64,000 bases of DNA from Anolis sagrei. Lineage: Eukaryota > Chordata > Lepidosauria > Squamata > Anolidae. Below, in pieces: positions 1-13,498 of the stretch (within the stretch, counting starts at the first letter, position 1; every line of letters begins with the position of its first letter). Location: positions 143,340,758 through 143,404,757 of the forward strand of contig NC_090025.1 of NCBI RefSeq assembly GCF_037176765.1. Direction: 5' to 3'. The notes beneath the pieces are model-generated. The model saw only the letters and a list, made by a program, of their open reading frames with translations, had not been told where the DNA came from and did no database searches. Both the position numbers and the translations under genes were made by a program.

Positions 1-739
1 ACCCCCCAGTTACATTACCTGTCATTGCTCCTACTGGGTGTGAAACAGCAGTGATTTGGGTGCTGCACAACCACGCCTGTGAGAACCAGGCTGGTGTAGT
101 TGTTTGAATGTTGAAGAATTAGGACAGTGACAACCAATTGGATGACATTAGGTAAATCACACACTCTCGGCCACAAAAGGACAAGGGCAGGCCCCCTTTG
201 AGAAAATTCTGCTAGGAAAAGTCCACGATAGGGGCACCAAGCAGAGGCAACAACAACAATGAACACCGCAATCAGGCAATTAATATTGAATTTAATAGCT
301 TAACACAGGCTAGGAGTCAGGGAATGCTCAAAATGGAATTGTTTTTAATATTTGGAAGTTGCTGATCAAAAAGTGGACTTCTTTGAGAGGACCTCTTTCC
401 AAATTCTCATTTTGCCATTTTGTGTTATGCATAGGAAGTGAGAGGAAAGTAGGCAGTACTTCTTGATAAACATACCCCAGAACAAATGCATGCTTTCTGC
501 AGGATCTTATGATTAAACTTAATCCATCTAAACAAGAAGGTGGGATTTCTTTCCATCAAGGTTTTTTGACAAACTTCATTTTCTTGTTTTTGAAATGGTG
601 TACTATTTATTGCTACACCTGCATTTTCCCTAAACAGTCCAATTCACATGCCAAGATTGAAATGACCTTCAAATGGATGAATACACATTTTCTGGAATTT
701 TACTAACTTACAGGATAATTGGATTTTCTTTTTGCACAG
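1..739 (+). other. FRS2: FRS2 intron, 3' part
   Basis: This stretch lies upstream of the first FRS2 coding exon in the window and ends in a pyrimidine-rich acceptor (TTTTCTTTTTGCACAG, ending at 739). I find no exon in it. The PTB-domain exons of FRS2 must lie to the left of the window. Short open frames on both strands here have no recognisable domain. Confidence 0.6.
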
Positions 740-1616
740 CACCAGGGGTAAGTGGGCAGAGTTTACCAAATGGATATCCAAGGTACCCTTCCTATGGAGA
801 TGCTTCATCCCATCCCTCCAGCAGGCACCCTTCTGTAGGAAGTACACGCCTTCCTTCAGTAGGTGAAGAATCCACGCATCCCTTGCTTGTAGCTGAGGAG
901 CAAGTAAGTTCTTTTTTAAAGTCTACAGGAAAAAAAACTACTGATAAAGAAATTGCTATTTTTTAAGTGAGAGAACACTTCTCTAGGAATGTTTAGGTTT
1001 TCCAGCATAGCATGACTTTATGGCCGGCTTTTACTGGAAGCGGATTAAATAATTGCACTGGAGAACCTAGAGATTCCTAGAGAGGTGTTCTCTTTAGAAA
1101 TCTCTATGTCCTTCAGCATGACTAGAGAAAGTTAATTGTAGAGTTACACTGGAGGACCTAGAGCTTCCTAGAGAGACAATTTTAATCAAATCTGTGAATA
1201 ATCAAATCTACAATAGTCAAATCCACAAGTATGGGGGGGCAACTGTACTGGTATTCATGTGCCAGCTTAATTCTGTTGTGGTTAGTCATAATGGAAGGAA
1301 TCCTATCATTTTCTGTTAAAGTTTCTTTTCTTTAATTTTTCATTTTCTTTAATTAAACAAAACATTAATCACAATGCATTGCTACATTGTCTGTTCTCAA
1401 ATCTACACTCCCTACAGTATTGTTTTATACAAATACAGCTCTCTCAGTTCTGTTGCTTTTAGTTATTTTCATTTTCTCCATTACATAAAATCATTGTGAT
1501 ATGTTTTACCAACATTCATCATTTTCCTTGGTCATTTGATGGTTTAAATTCACCTTCCTTTTTGCACATGTAGCTAATAAATTACTTCCATGTATTTTCA
1601 AATAGTGCTTATTTTA

Positions 1617-1648
<32 letters not shown>

Positions 1649-3205
1649 ACAATAACAACAACACAGTCCGAGATGCTTGGGAAGTGTTCGATTTGTGATT
1701 TTGTGATACGAAATTCAGCATATAGATCTCGTTTGCTGTGACATACTGTGTTTTTGTGTCAGTAAAATAATTATAATTATAATTATAATTGCCAGTAAAG
1801 GTGGTCCAAGTGGTGATCGGCACACTAGGTTCAGTGCCTAAAGACCTTGGCCTGCACTTAAAAAGAATTGGTGCTGACAAAATTATTATCTGTCACCTGC
1901 AAAAGGTCACCCTACTTGAATCTCAACACATTATTCACCAATACATCACACAGTCCTAGATACTTGGAAAATGTCTGACATGAGATCCAATACAAAAGCA
2001 AGCATAGTGATCTTGTTTGCTGTGTACTAATCTTGTTGTGTATCAAATAATCATCATTATCATCATCATCATCATAATCTTATTTGTAACCCACCCTATC
2101 TCCCCGGGGGAACTCTCCTTGGTACACCTTTGGGATATGCCAAAAATATGCAGGCATGAACAACTTAGATGGTAGCTGTGTGATTCTATAGTTGATATTT
2201 GACTCTGTTTTTTTGCAGGTCCATACATATGTGAATACAACTGGTGTGCAAGAGGAAAGGAAAAACAGACCAAGTGTGCGCACTCCTCTGGAACGAAAGG
2301 TTTCCAGTGCAGAAGTGAACAACACGAGAGAGGAGGAAACATGTCCTGATGAAAGAGAGGCTCAGGTTGTATTGGAGCCTGAAGGAGTCAAATTTGTTTT
2401 GGGCCCCACACCTGTCCAAAGACAATTAATGGAAAAAGAAAAACTGGAATCAACTGGGAACAGTACTCAAACTAGTGGAAACAGTGCTGAAACTAGTGGT
2501 AACAGTACTCAAGCTTGTGGGAATAGTAATAATGAATGGGACACTGGGTATGACAGTGATGAACGTAAAGATGTTTCCTCTGGTAACAAACTGACATATG
2601 AAAATGTAAATAGATTGTCCATCCCTGGCAGCTCAGGGATCAGGAGAGGCCGCCTGATATCATCCAGTACCTCTGATACTCAAAATGTCAACAATTCAGC
2701 TCAGAGGAGAACTGCACTGTTAAATTATGAAAATCTTCCATCTTTGCCTCCAGTTTGGGAAGCTCGCAAGCTCAGTAAAGAGGATGACACTTTAGGACCA
2801 AAGACACCTTCTCTTAACGGCTATCACAATAATTTAGATCCCATGCATAATTATGTCAATACAGAGAACGTAACAGTGCCATCAAGTGCTCACAAAATAG
2901 AATATGCAAGACGTCGGGACTGCACCCCAACAGTCTTTAACTTCGATATTAGGCGACCAAGTTCAGAACACAGGCAGCTCAACTATATACAGGTTGATTT
3001 GGAAGCTGGTAGTGACTCTGACAACCCTCAGACTCCCAAAACGCCTACCACTCCACTTCCACAGACTCCAACCAGGCGCACAGAGCTGTATGCTGTGATA
3101 GACATTGAAAGAACAGCTGCTATGTCAAGCTTGCAGAAAGCATTGCCTCGAGACGACGGTACTTCTAGAAAAACTAGACATAACAGTACTGACCTGCCTA
3201 TGTGA
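740..3205 (+). CDS. FRS2: FRS2, fibroblast growth factor receptor substrate 2, C-terminal two exons (partial)
   Basis: FRS2 is a membrane-anchored docking adaptor phosphorylated by FGF and neurotrophin receptors, recruiting GRB2 and SHP2 to drive RAS-MAPK signalling. Two exons are seen: 740-903 (54 codons after a split first codon, ending at GTAAGT) and 2219-3205 (ends in TGA); the junction is in phase and reads AEEQ-VHTYVN as in the human protein. The N-terminal myristoylation signal and PTB domain are outside the window. The tail keeps the tyrosine motifs known as GRB2 sites (YVNT, YENV, YENL, YVNT) and SHP2 sites (YIQV, YAVI), the Thr-Pro-rich MAPK target segment, and the end HNSTDLPM. Between KEKLE and EWDTGYDSDE it carries a repeated GNS-containing heptad that I do not recall in human. 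Identification is near certain. Confidence 0.97.
904..2218 (+). other. FRS2: FRS2 last intron, with repeats
   Basis: The intron runs from GTAAGT at 904 to TTTTTTTGCAG at 2218. It holds a TAG-triplet microsatellite (about 1617-1648), an R4/Dong-like LINE tail (about 1650-2085), an ATC-triplet run (about 2045-2075) and a short minus-strand LINE tail (about 2085-2150). I see no gene in it. Confidence 0.8.
1650..2085 (+). mobile_element. R4/Dong-like LINE 3' end, two partial copies in tandem
   Basis: The segment from about 1790 matches, with point differences, a second copy at 55430-55705: the shared text includes ACCTTGGCCTGCACTTAA and GATCTTGTTTGCTGTGTACT. A shorter copy of the terminal part precedes it at 1661-1770. 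Both end in triplet microsatellites. The decayed coding part resembles the C-terminal region of R4/Dong-type reverse transcriptases (V-I-G-A-L-G followed by an LLGTARI-like stretch). The class assignment is from memory of the family. Confidence 0.55.
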
Positions 3206-6200
3206 GCCTGGAAAGCATTAGTTAAATCATTTGCACCTTTGTGAAGTTTTTTTTTAAAAAAATGAATGACTGCTCTATTTGACTTTTTAAATCACTTTTC
3301 ATAGATTTATAGGATTTTTTTCCTTTTCTTTATGTGCTTGTTTAAAGGGAATTTTACGACAGAAAGAGTATTAAATAACACTATCATTTTACTATTACAG
3401 AAGCAGCTTTTGGTCAGTGTTGCCATCTTTCTATAGTGCCTCTTTCCTTGACTGGACATTGTAGTGACATACCAGTGTTGACAGGCTGGCCATAAACAAA
3501 GTCACTGAAAGTGTTATGACACTTCTATGCCTCCTGATAACTGCACTGCTCCCAGATCAGTGTAATCTCTCATAATATAGATCTGAAGTTTCACATGTTC
3601 AAGTTCATGTAGCACAAATGAGAGAGTTTGTGATCAGGCTGAGTTGTGTAAAAACATGGTACAGATTGTTTTAAATAACTTGCATGGACTAAATGAATTT
3701 CTGGGCTGTGAACCAGTGTTGAGTAGGAATGATCCCCAAAACCCTCCCAATAGGAACAGCTTGCCATGGTACTGAAGAGTGTAAGTCTCTTCATATAGCC
3801 AATTAGTAGATTTCAGATTTTAAAATGCTGACTGGAATGCCATTACTTTTAAGAGTTGTCTGGCTAGGGACAGGAAAAGAATTATGGAAATCTGCAAATT
3901 TATCATTTAGCACTTGCTTTCAGTTTAAAACAGGGCATGAACTAATGACCAGATGCACTTTAAAATCACCAACTACAAATCCAGGAACTAGAAATTGAAA
4001 ACCATCCTCTTATGATCAGATCTGTTTTGATGTCAGAATAAGACTGTGTGTCAATTATAGGATTGTTTCCTCTCTGCAAAAAATTGCATAGTGTTTCATA
4101 GGGAGATGAGATATACCTAGTTAAAATTACATCTTTTGGAAAACCGAAAAGGATATAATCAAAATGAGAATGGTACTGAAAGGCTAAAAGACTATGACGG
4201 ATACAAAGAATAGCATTCAGTGGGGCTTTTCTGGGCCAGTGCCGAGTTGAGGAGTGACCCCCCCCCCGGGGCGTGTCCAGTCCAATGAAATAAACAATAA
4301 CCAGCAATTCTCCCATAGCATATGCAGATACACTATCCACTAGTGCACAAAGAGTTTTGGATTCCAGCCTGTATCTTAAATATGTCTTTCCAGACCATTT
4401 TGAGAGTAGAGAGTCAGAACTGACCTTCTATTTATACTGTGTGAAAAGTCACATCTTGAAACAAACCTTGGGTTAGGTTTGCCAAGTTTTTTTTCCTGTA
4501 CAGTTGTACAGGTACTTTCACGCTAGACAGTTGTGATGCTATTTATAATTACATTATGTCTGTAGCGGCATATTTTTACTTTCAGTTCTATAAAATGTCT
4601 GTTCCCTTCCTTGCTTTTCGTTGTTGTTTTCACCTCTCTTGTACAGTCTATAGGTTGTAAACTCTTAATTTTGTACATAGTCTTTGTTCAGCGTGTTTCT
4701 ATATTGCCATGGAAAAACTTTTTGAAGGCCCATTGGTAATTACTGTCACTTCTCAGATGGCCTTCTTTATTACTTGCACAAATGGAAAGATGCATATTAT
4801 ATGTTTGAGAATAGAAAGTGCTGTGGCACCTTAGAAAAGGGCATGTTGAGAGACGAGTTTTCCTGTTTGGTTTTTTCCAGAAAACAGTTGTGGGCCTGTG
4901 GGATGATAGGTGTGAATACATTGTATGATTTCTCAATACAAGTCAGTAACATGGTTCCATAAATAATGGCATTCTTGGTTTCTGACAGACCATGATCCCT
5001 GTCTTAAACATCTTTAATGTGTTATCTGTTTAAGATGTAAAAGATAACATTATTTCATTGCAGCCATAAAGTACTTGTTTCTGCTGTTGTGCTGATCTTG
5101 ATATCATTGTGTTCCATCTTAAGATATGTTTTCTGGCACAGCAAATCTTAAGAACAGAGTAGCTACTGAATTGTGGAGAATACCTTTAAAATATTTATCA
5201 ACATATGAATTTAACCCTTTAATAGATGGATAATACTGCTGAATGTTCCCAGTACTTTTGGTATCTGCTGATCTTATCTGATAATATCTTCCAGGCGCCA
5301 TCACTTACATAGTAAAGACACTTGGAGTACAGCCATTAAAGTGCAGGATTTATAGCAGTACAGACTAGAGGAATTACAGATGAAGCATTAATTGCCATTA
5401 TGTTTGTAAAATAGTAACGTGGCTTCTATCAGATTCAGAAACAGAAAACCTATTTACACTGGAACTGAAAAACAAAACCAGAAATAAGGGGGAAGATCAG
5501 AGTACGAGAAACTTACTTTCTTTATAAAACATTTTATTCTTACTTTAAGCATTTGAATTATAATACATAACTCAGCACATAATGGTACTGTTATATTTAT
5601 GAAAGGTAACACTAAAAACATCATTATTTAAACATTATATAAATATGTCCATTGTTAAAGTGCAGCAACTGCAAATATAAGGCCATGGTCCTGCATCTGC
5701 TTAGGTGGGAGTAAGTTACATTGAATTCAGTGAAAAATCTCAGTAAACACTCATACGAGTCTACTCAAAATTATCTTTATTTCTACCAATTGTAAAACAG
5801 AGGACATAAAGTGAAGTTATTAATATTGTAGTAAACAAAGAAAAGTTTGTTTACTACACAAAGCTGAGCATTACTGTGAAGAAGCAGCAGGAACTAATAT
5901 TTTTAGACAGCAGCTGTGAAAATCATGTGGCAGTAAATTTGGATAGTTGGTTAAACTTTGCAATAATGTATTAGAAATGTAATCTTGTGCATACTTCTTT
6001 AGGAATTGAGTGCTATTGAATTCACTAATACTTTTTCGTTAAAAACACGTAAGACCAGGCTTGATCATTTAGTCATTACAGAGAAAATTAGATGCCTCTC
6101 ATCCATATTTATTTTATTTATAGACCATTGTCCCTCAGTCTATGGATATCTCAAAATACCAGGCTGAAGCTGGTTTCCACCATCTCATTTTATCATTTAA

Positions 6201-6780
6201 AAAAACTATAATGTCAGTCTCTGAATTTTTATTTGAAGCTTCACAAAAGGACCAAGTTTATGAGTATGTTCTGTATTCTGCTACTTTGGGGGTTACTTTT
6301 TACAGATTGTTGCTGCACAATGGTGGTGTTTTGATCATTAATATTTGCTGCCTTTGAATCTTAGTCTTCAGAATGGACCCTTTCATTCTGAAAAAAGAAA
6401 ACACCGTGTAAGCGATGTCTCCCACAACTTTCAATTTTTCATTTGGAAAAAATGCTAAAAGATTATTTTGGTGGAAAATGTGTGAACTAATTCCAATTTT
6501 GCTGTTTTCTTCCTCTGAATTTTCACATCTCTCAATACAAGCCCCTAAGTATTAAACAAAACTGTATGCAAGAGACTGAATAAGACAATTACAGCTAAAT
6601 GTTTTCTAATCATGTTTGGAAGGACTGCCCCAGTTAAGAAACACAAATATATTAAGAGATTCTTGCTAGATTAAATCAAATGAATATCTATCCTAGCATC
6701 ATTTTCCAATTGTTGCTAAGCAGATTACAAAGGGATTACATGTTCTTCAACAGCTGCGGTGGCAAGATACATTGTTGTAC

Positions 6781-7096
6781 AAGTTGAGCATCCCTTATCT
6801 GAAATGTTTGGGAACAGGGGTGTTTTGAATTTTAGATCCTCCCGAGTTTTGGAATACCTGAGGAAGTAACTTAAAAATGGGACCTACATCTAAATGTGCA
6901 ATGAACTGATGTTTCATATACATTTTATACACATAGCCTGAAGGTAATTTTACATAATATTTATAATTTGTGTATGAAACAAAGTTTGTGTATGTTGAAT
7001 TATCAGAAAGCAAAGGTATTGCTCTCTCAGCCACCTATGTGAAGAATTTGTGATTTTGGAGTATTTTGCATTTCCAGATAAGGGATGTTCAACCTG
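6781..7096. mobile_element. Tigger/MER2-like DNA transposon remnant (non-autonomous)
   Basis: Imperfect terminal inverted repeats CAAGTTGAGCATCCCTTATC at the left and the reverse complement of ATAAGGGATGTTCAACCTG at the right are flanked by TA dinucleotides, as expected for Tc1/mariner-group insertion. The interior (CACATAGCCTGAAGGTAATT, then a GAAACAAAGTTTGTGT stretch) strongly recalls the mammalian MER2/Tigger type from memory. At 316 bp there is no transposase. It sits in the probable FRS2 3'UTR. Confidence 0.6.
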
Positions 7097-8242
7097 TATG
7101 CCTGTTTTTAGTTATTTTGTGAATAATACCATACAAAGATGCTATTCTGTTCATTAGTAGTTTTGTCTTCATTCAAATAATACCTAAAGACTTTAAACTG
7201 CCTGGAATACCTTTCTATTTATGTCATATGGCAACGTAATGATAGAATTAGAAGATGTACATCAGTTTCAAGTGAAGCTTGAAACCTGACCCAGATTCCT
7301 TCAGACTGCTTGTGATGATTTTTGAGGTAAAGAGAGCTTTCCTTGACAGTTCTCAGAACTAAGAATGCCAATTGAAGCTTAGAAAGAGTTCAGGGTTTTG
7401 GAAGTATGTCAGGGGAATGGCTGACATCTTTTTGATCAGTTTATACAAACAGATCAATGGGTAGGAATGGAGTGTGGTGGATTGATTAACTGGTCAACTT
7501 TCTGTTCCTAGTACAGGTTTTACCAGAGGCTTTGAAAGAAAGATTGTGATTTTGATAAAATTCATGATTCCAGCTTTCTTCTTCTTTATGAGATAGAGGG
7601 AGAGGTGGGAGACAAGTATTAATACTAGTTATTAACTTTTACAAAATTTCCGTTACTTTGCAGAACAATATTGAACCATGACAAGTAGGAAAGCAACTAG
7701 CAAGCAGCAAGGAAGGGGCGGTGAAAAGGCCATTTTCCTATCATTATTAACTTGACTATCTGAAAGAGAGGTGCGCAAAATATAGCCCCAGGGCTTCCTG
7801 CAACCCTCAACTCTTCCAGATCTGTACAAAAATGTATGTTTGGGGGGAAAAAGATCCTAGAAACATTTAAATGACTACAAATTACATCTGGATCTGAACT
7901 AAAATAACATTTGAATCTGAAGAAGTGAAAGATTAGTGGCATTCCTGTTTGTAAACACCAGATTTATAAGCATGTACAACACAATCCCCAGTACTTATTT
8001 ATCTTTAACTTGGGATATATTTTTTCCCTTAAGGTGCTATAATTATGGCAGGTTTATCCCAATTCTGACAGAGAAACATTTTAAATAGATTTTAAAAAAG
8101 GTTTCATCTTTTTCTACTCAGCTGCAAACACTGACTGGAAATAATAAGGTTTTGACTTTGCCCCTTTTTGAGAAGGTAGGCATTTTCTTGAGATTTGGTA
8201 TAAGCAATTGTAAATAGAACAGGTCAGAACTGTATAGGACAG

Positions 8243-8385
8243 TGGTTTCCAAATTTTGGCCTTCCAGGTGATTTGGATTCCAGCTCCCAAAAGCCCCTGC
8301 CAGCTTGGCCAACAGCCAGGAATTCTGGAAGCTGAAGTGAAAATTATCTGGTGGATTGAAGTTTGGGGATCGCTTCTCCTCTGCC
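8243..8385. repeat. hAT-like MITE remnant
   Basis: It starts CAGTGGTTTCCAAATTTTGG, typical of hAT-type termini, and contains the palindromic middle (TTCCAGCTCCCAAAAG, later GGAATTCTGGAAGCTG) seen in many lizard hAT MITEs. The right end is unclear. Confidence 0.4.
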
Positions 8386-11300
8386 ATTAAACCATGCTGC
8401 TAAGCTCAGGACCTCGCATGTAGCAGATTGGTACTAAAAAGTATCCAGTAAAATATTATAATATGAAAGAAAATGTTACAATAATGTGTTTCTTGATCAA
8501 TTGTCTCTGCTGGATATTGTTATCTTGTTCTCTTCATATGTCTTATGTACCTGGATATCATCTACTTGCCAATTGCCATATATATTGGAAAGAAATCGTG
8601 GTAGTTCTTTCCTTTCTCATTTTATGTCACCTTCAGTGGGGCAGTGTGTCTAGCTAGCTGCTATCAAATGACAAGATATGCACTTTATTGGAGCTCCTTT
8701 TTAGTTTGCCATCAGTATTAAGACTTCTGTTGGACATGCAGTGTGCTTACCAAAAAAATGCTATACTTTTGAGGAAATGAGTACTGGTAATATAATAGTG
8801 AAACCTCTTTTTACAGTAGCTTTCAGAAAGTCTTTAGCTTTACAGTCAGCTCATATTTTCTTGCAGAAGTAAGAATGCAAGGCATTTCTCTGGTGCCTTT
8901 ATCTGTTAACCTTAACTGTGAATTACTCCACCCATTCCTTACTGTAGAAAGGTACAATATGTGTGCTGATGTTATTGTTGCTGAGGAGAAAAGTACAAGA
9001 ACAGATGTCTGACATCTAAAATATAGTTCCACTCAATTTATTCTGTAATGGCCATCGGCAGTGCGACTAGAAAACCATCTTGCAGTTATCCATATAAAGT
9101 CTTAGATTTTCCTTTTTTCCTTTTCAAATCCAGAGTTGTATTGGTCTGGCAGCATAACCCAATTTGCCTTTTGCTAGCCAAATTTGCTTATTGGTCTTTT
9201 ATTTTTCATGTTTTCCTTCAAAAGTCCATGTTTCTTAAGAAAGCTATATTTCAGCAATAAGTAGCAAAACAGAAGTGAGATTTGCGGGTGCAGTAGCAAC
9301 AGATGACTCATCACAGCTCTGTATCCCTATATCGCATGAAATCCCTTCGCCTCAACACTCATTTCAGATATTGTATATATAATTTTATATAATTTTATCG
9401 TTTTTACTGGTTCCTTAAAAGATTTTACTGAACCAATGCATCTCAGATCCAGTACAATGAGAGGTATATTGAGTTGATGTTACCAGATATTGATAACACA
9501 TTTGCAAGTTTTATTTCTAGAATTAGAAACATAGAAAGCTACTGTAAAGGGAATTTACAGCTTTTTTGTCAACTTTGGCTAATAACAGTTTTCAGAGTTG
9601 TGCAGTCATATTTTTTTCAAGGATTCCATATTTCTATATCATATTCCACTGAGGGACTCATCCAGTAATCCCAGTTCATATCCCTTTCACTTGTTTTCTG
9701 GATCATTTTTGAACAACATCCTCCCAGAATATGAGATGAGTGAATAATTTCCATGTCCTTCTTTTTAATTTTCCTGGTTTGCTGATTCATTTCTGCTAAA
9801 AATGGCAGAAATGCTTATGCCCAAGGTATTGGTGTAGGGAAAATGGTCTTTGGGTTTGTTTGTACTGGGAGTGTGCTCTGCACCAGTATTTTCTTAAAAT
9901 ATAAATTTCTGTTTTTAATATGCTGAGGGGCCCAGTCAATATGAAGTCAATAAGAATGACCAACTTTCTTTTTTATTTTGCAAAATCACACATTTAAGTA
10001 CATTGTATGACTAAACACATTGTATGATCTTCCCCTTTTTGTGGGCATTGGCCTACCCTAGTTTTCAATATTTTTTAAAAAATTATCATGGTTTTTCATT
10101 TCCAAATAATTTTGCACTATTGCATGTGTTTACTAAGACAAAATTAGCAAGGCTTCTAACAGAAGTGGAGAACTTGGGTATTACATTTGACCTCAGAAAT
10201 GAGCTACACATGAGCTACATCTCAAGATTATCTTGTCATCTTGTATTCTTTTTCTCCTATTTTTAAAGTTCTTTAAAACATGTACTGGATTTTTATACAG
10301 TGTGCTGAAGGTCAAAAGTTTGTTGGTGCAGTTGCAGAATTTCTGGAAATAAGTATGTATGTATAGGAAGCTTGCCATTTATTTTTAGACCAGTGAGAAA
10401 AGATGAAATAAAATATAAAATGGGTGTTGGGGCAGATTTAGTGTAAGAATGAACAGGTTGTACAAAATTAATCTTCTTGGCCTGGAACTTTTCTTGTTTC
10501 TTGTTTCTTCCACTGCAGTGCAGGTTACTATTTAAATTAGTACAGTAGTCTTTGACATTATGGATTGATAATTAAGTGGACTCAGCCCAAGCAGTGTTGC
10601 ATGTGATCTCATAATGGTACGTATGTGGATTTTGATAAGATTTAGATTCTGATTCCTGGATCCATTTAGGTATTTAAATCAGTTTATTCCCTTCTCTAGT
10701 AAATGAATTTCTTGTAACTTTTCTAAGAAAAAATTGAAGTAAATACTCTCCCCATTACATTTAAAAAAATCATGGAACTCTGAATTCAGATTCAGATAAT
10801 ATTGCCTGAACAAACATTTTGACATTTTTTTTCCTATCTTCCCATCATTAGTACTAACCAATCATTTTTTTCTTTAATATCATTAGTATAATCACGTTCT
10901 AGGTTTTTATTTTCCTCTGCAAACAACAGTGTTTTCCCATCTGATATCTTCATAATAACACTAAGATCTTCACGAAGTGCTTGAAATATTAGTTTACACT
11001 TCTCACTATTGACTAACCCATAAAAACAATAGAATTTCTTCAGCTTTTACTGCTTATGAAACAATATCTTTTACAGTGCTGTCTTTTGCAGCTAGTCACT
11101 CCAGTTCTTGCAAACACCACTCAAAATATTTTGATTTTAAAGTATTGTAATTTGTTCCTGGTGTATGTTTCAAGGTACACGTGTCCTTCAAAATAACTTT
11201 TACATACTTACCCAATCCTAAAACACTAAATAACGTTAAAATGTCCATTTTAACTTTTTAAAAACAATGTGTGGAATGACCCTAGATATTAATCGTCTTA

Positions 11301-13492
11301 ATATTGTTCTTGAGTCAAGATGCTTTTTGGAGGTTCTGCTGAACTACAGCATCAGTAGGATTCTGAAACCATAAGTAGAAGGAAGTTCAGGGACCAGGGC
11401 TTTCCCGTACTCTTCCCCTTCTGTTTCTGAAGATTAGTGGAATGCTATGGGATTGCTAGGCAGAATGCTGCTTGGAGGAGGTCCTTATATGACTTGAGCT
11501 CTTCATGTTCATGGTGCTTCTCCTCAGTCTGGGCCACTCCACCTTTCTGCCAGCAAGCATGTCTCTTGCAGCCTCCATTGTCCAGAAGGATCCCATCTTG
11601 TTGTGAGGGGAAGGACAGGATGTGGACATTTCCTTTCCAGGGTTCCACCCTCTTAATAGGTTGCAACCGAGAATTGACTCTAGGATAGTATTTTGTGTGA
11701 GAGAATGAGAATGAAATTTAATGTTTGACAACATTGCTTTTTCGTGTTCATGAACAATTGAATTTTACAATGAAAGTTTTAAACTATAATTTCAAAGGGC
11801 ATTGAAAACATTATTAGCATTTTTTTAGGTTGGCATAGTACATACTTGGTAAAGTACATGCTTTCTGCTATGTTAATTAAAAGTACTTTTATGTATAAAA
11901 TGAAATGTATAGCTGTCATTATGAATGAGATTGTCTGTTTTTTAAAAAGGCTGTCTTCCCGAGTGTTGATAAAGGGTTTGCCATGAGAGATCTTGCCATA
12001 AAGTTTGTAATCTGGGGCTAGACCTGATTGACAGTTTAGGACCAGATTACATAGATACCATAGATACTTTACATATACATGCCTTAAGGCCTTTTGGAAT
12101 AGTTTGACAACCAGCCTAATGTGTGACAGCCAGTCACAAGGACAGCTACATTTAAATTTGCTTCATATTGGAATTTGTAGTATTGCCCTCAGCCCCTCTG
12201 CATCTCTAAACATAAGTTTGCAGTGTAAAAGTGAAGTAAAGATGATAAATAGTCCTTTGTCACAAAATTTTCCCTGCTTCCTTCTTCCATTCCTGCAAAG
12301 AGTTGTTTAAACATTCTCCCACATAACTTACATTCTGTTCACCGAAAGCATCATGTTTGCCTCAGATTAAGTGACGTGTCTAACTTTCACATATGGCCTG
12401 AACATACGGTACTATTAAAAACCTGAAAGTTTAAAATTCCTATTTGTGTTTAAAGTTGAAATTACTATTTGAATTTTGATTTTATTGGTGCATTGAAGTT
12501 TGGAGTACTGTGTGTAAAATGATTGGGTTTGAAAACGGAGAGGGTCCTTCACTCAGGAATTTATGTACTTCGCATTTTACTTAGCAATGGATGCCAACAA
12601 CCTGAATGCCCTGTTAATTTTCAATGCAATACACACACTTTGTATTAAAAATAATATATGGTACTAATTCTGTGTTTCCCCCTGATGATTGCCAAACCCT
12701 GGATGCAAGCTGTCTTGTTTCTAAGACATTGATTGCTACTGAATGTATAGGAAATGCTTCCACTTTTGTAAAAGAAAATAGTGTTTGTATGATGTACCGA
12801 TATGGCATGTCTCAGCCAGCAAGTATGGTGCCTTGTTTCTTTAGTTTTTAGACATGACATTTCATTCCATTATAGTCTCACCTATGTCTTCAGAACCACT
12901 GTGAGATTAGATAAGAAAATAATGTTTCAGAATTTGCAGTACAACTGATCTAAAGTCTTAGCATGAAAATGGACAGTATAGTCCTATAATCACCAGTGTG
13001 CCACAAATGAGTTTCTTAAATGCCTAACTATACATTTCTATAAAAAGCCAAAACGGTGTCTGTATGTTACTTTTGTCATTACATTGTAAAATACTGTAAA
13101 GCTGTTGTTGTATGTCCTAATTTTGCATTTTAAAATGTTTTCCTATGTAAAGGCATCAATATAGCAACTTTGTATAAAAGTAGCTTTCTAGAGTTTTATT
13201 TTATTAAAAAAAAGTCTAAAGAGTTGCCAAAATATTCCTGAGCAGTTTGCAAACTGTTTTAAACCCCCACCTTCCCCACAATTGTTCTTTTCAAACATTC
13301 CAGCCTTCCCTTTAAGAGAGTAACATTTATTCTACAGCTAATATATTTTCTTTTTCATCCTCCATATGCTACCACTTAATTTTGGCTTGCTTTTACATTG
13401 AGCTTACCCAATGTCCATTTTAAAATGTATTCTGTATTATTGACAACCTTGTCCCCTCACCAGTGCCAGCTCCATAAGAACTGTAGCATGGC

Positions 13493-13498
13493 AATAAA
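13493..13498 (+). terminator. FRS2: FRS2 polyadenylation signal (AATAAA)
   Basis: AATAAA lies in GGCAATAAAATATCTG and is followed 30-55 bases later by a T/GT-rich stretch (GTGTCTTTTGTTCCTTTGG), the usual downstream element. It is the last strong signal before repeat-dense sequence begins, so it is the best candidate for the FRS2 distal poly(A) site. Confidence 0.6.
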
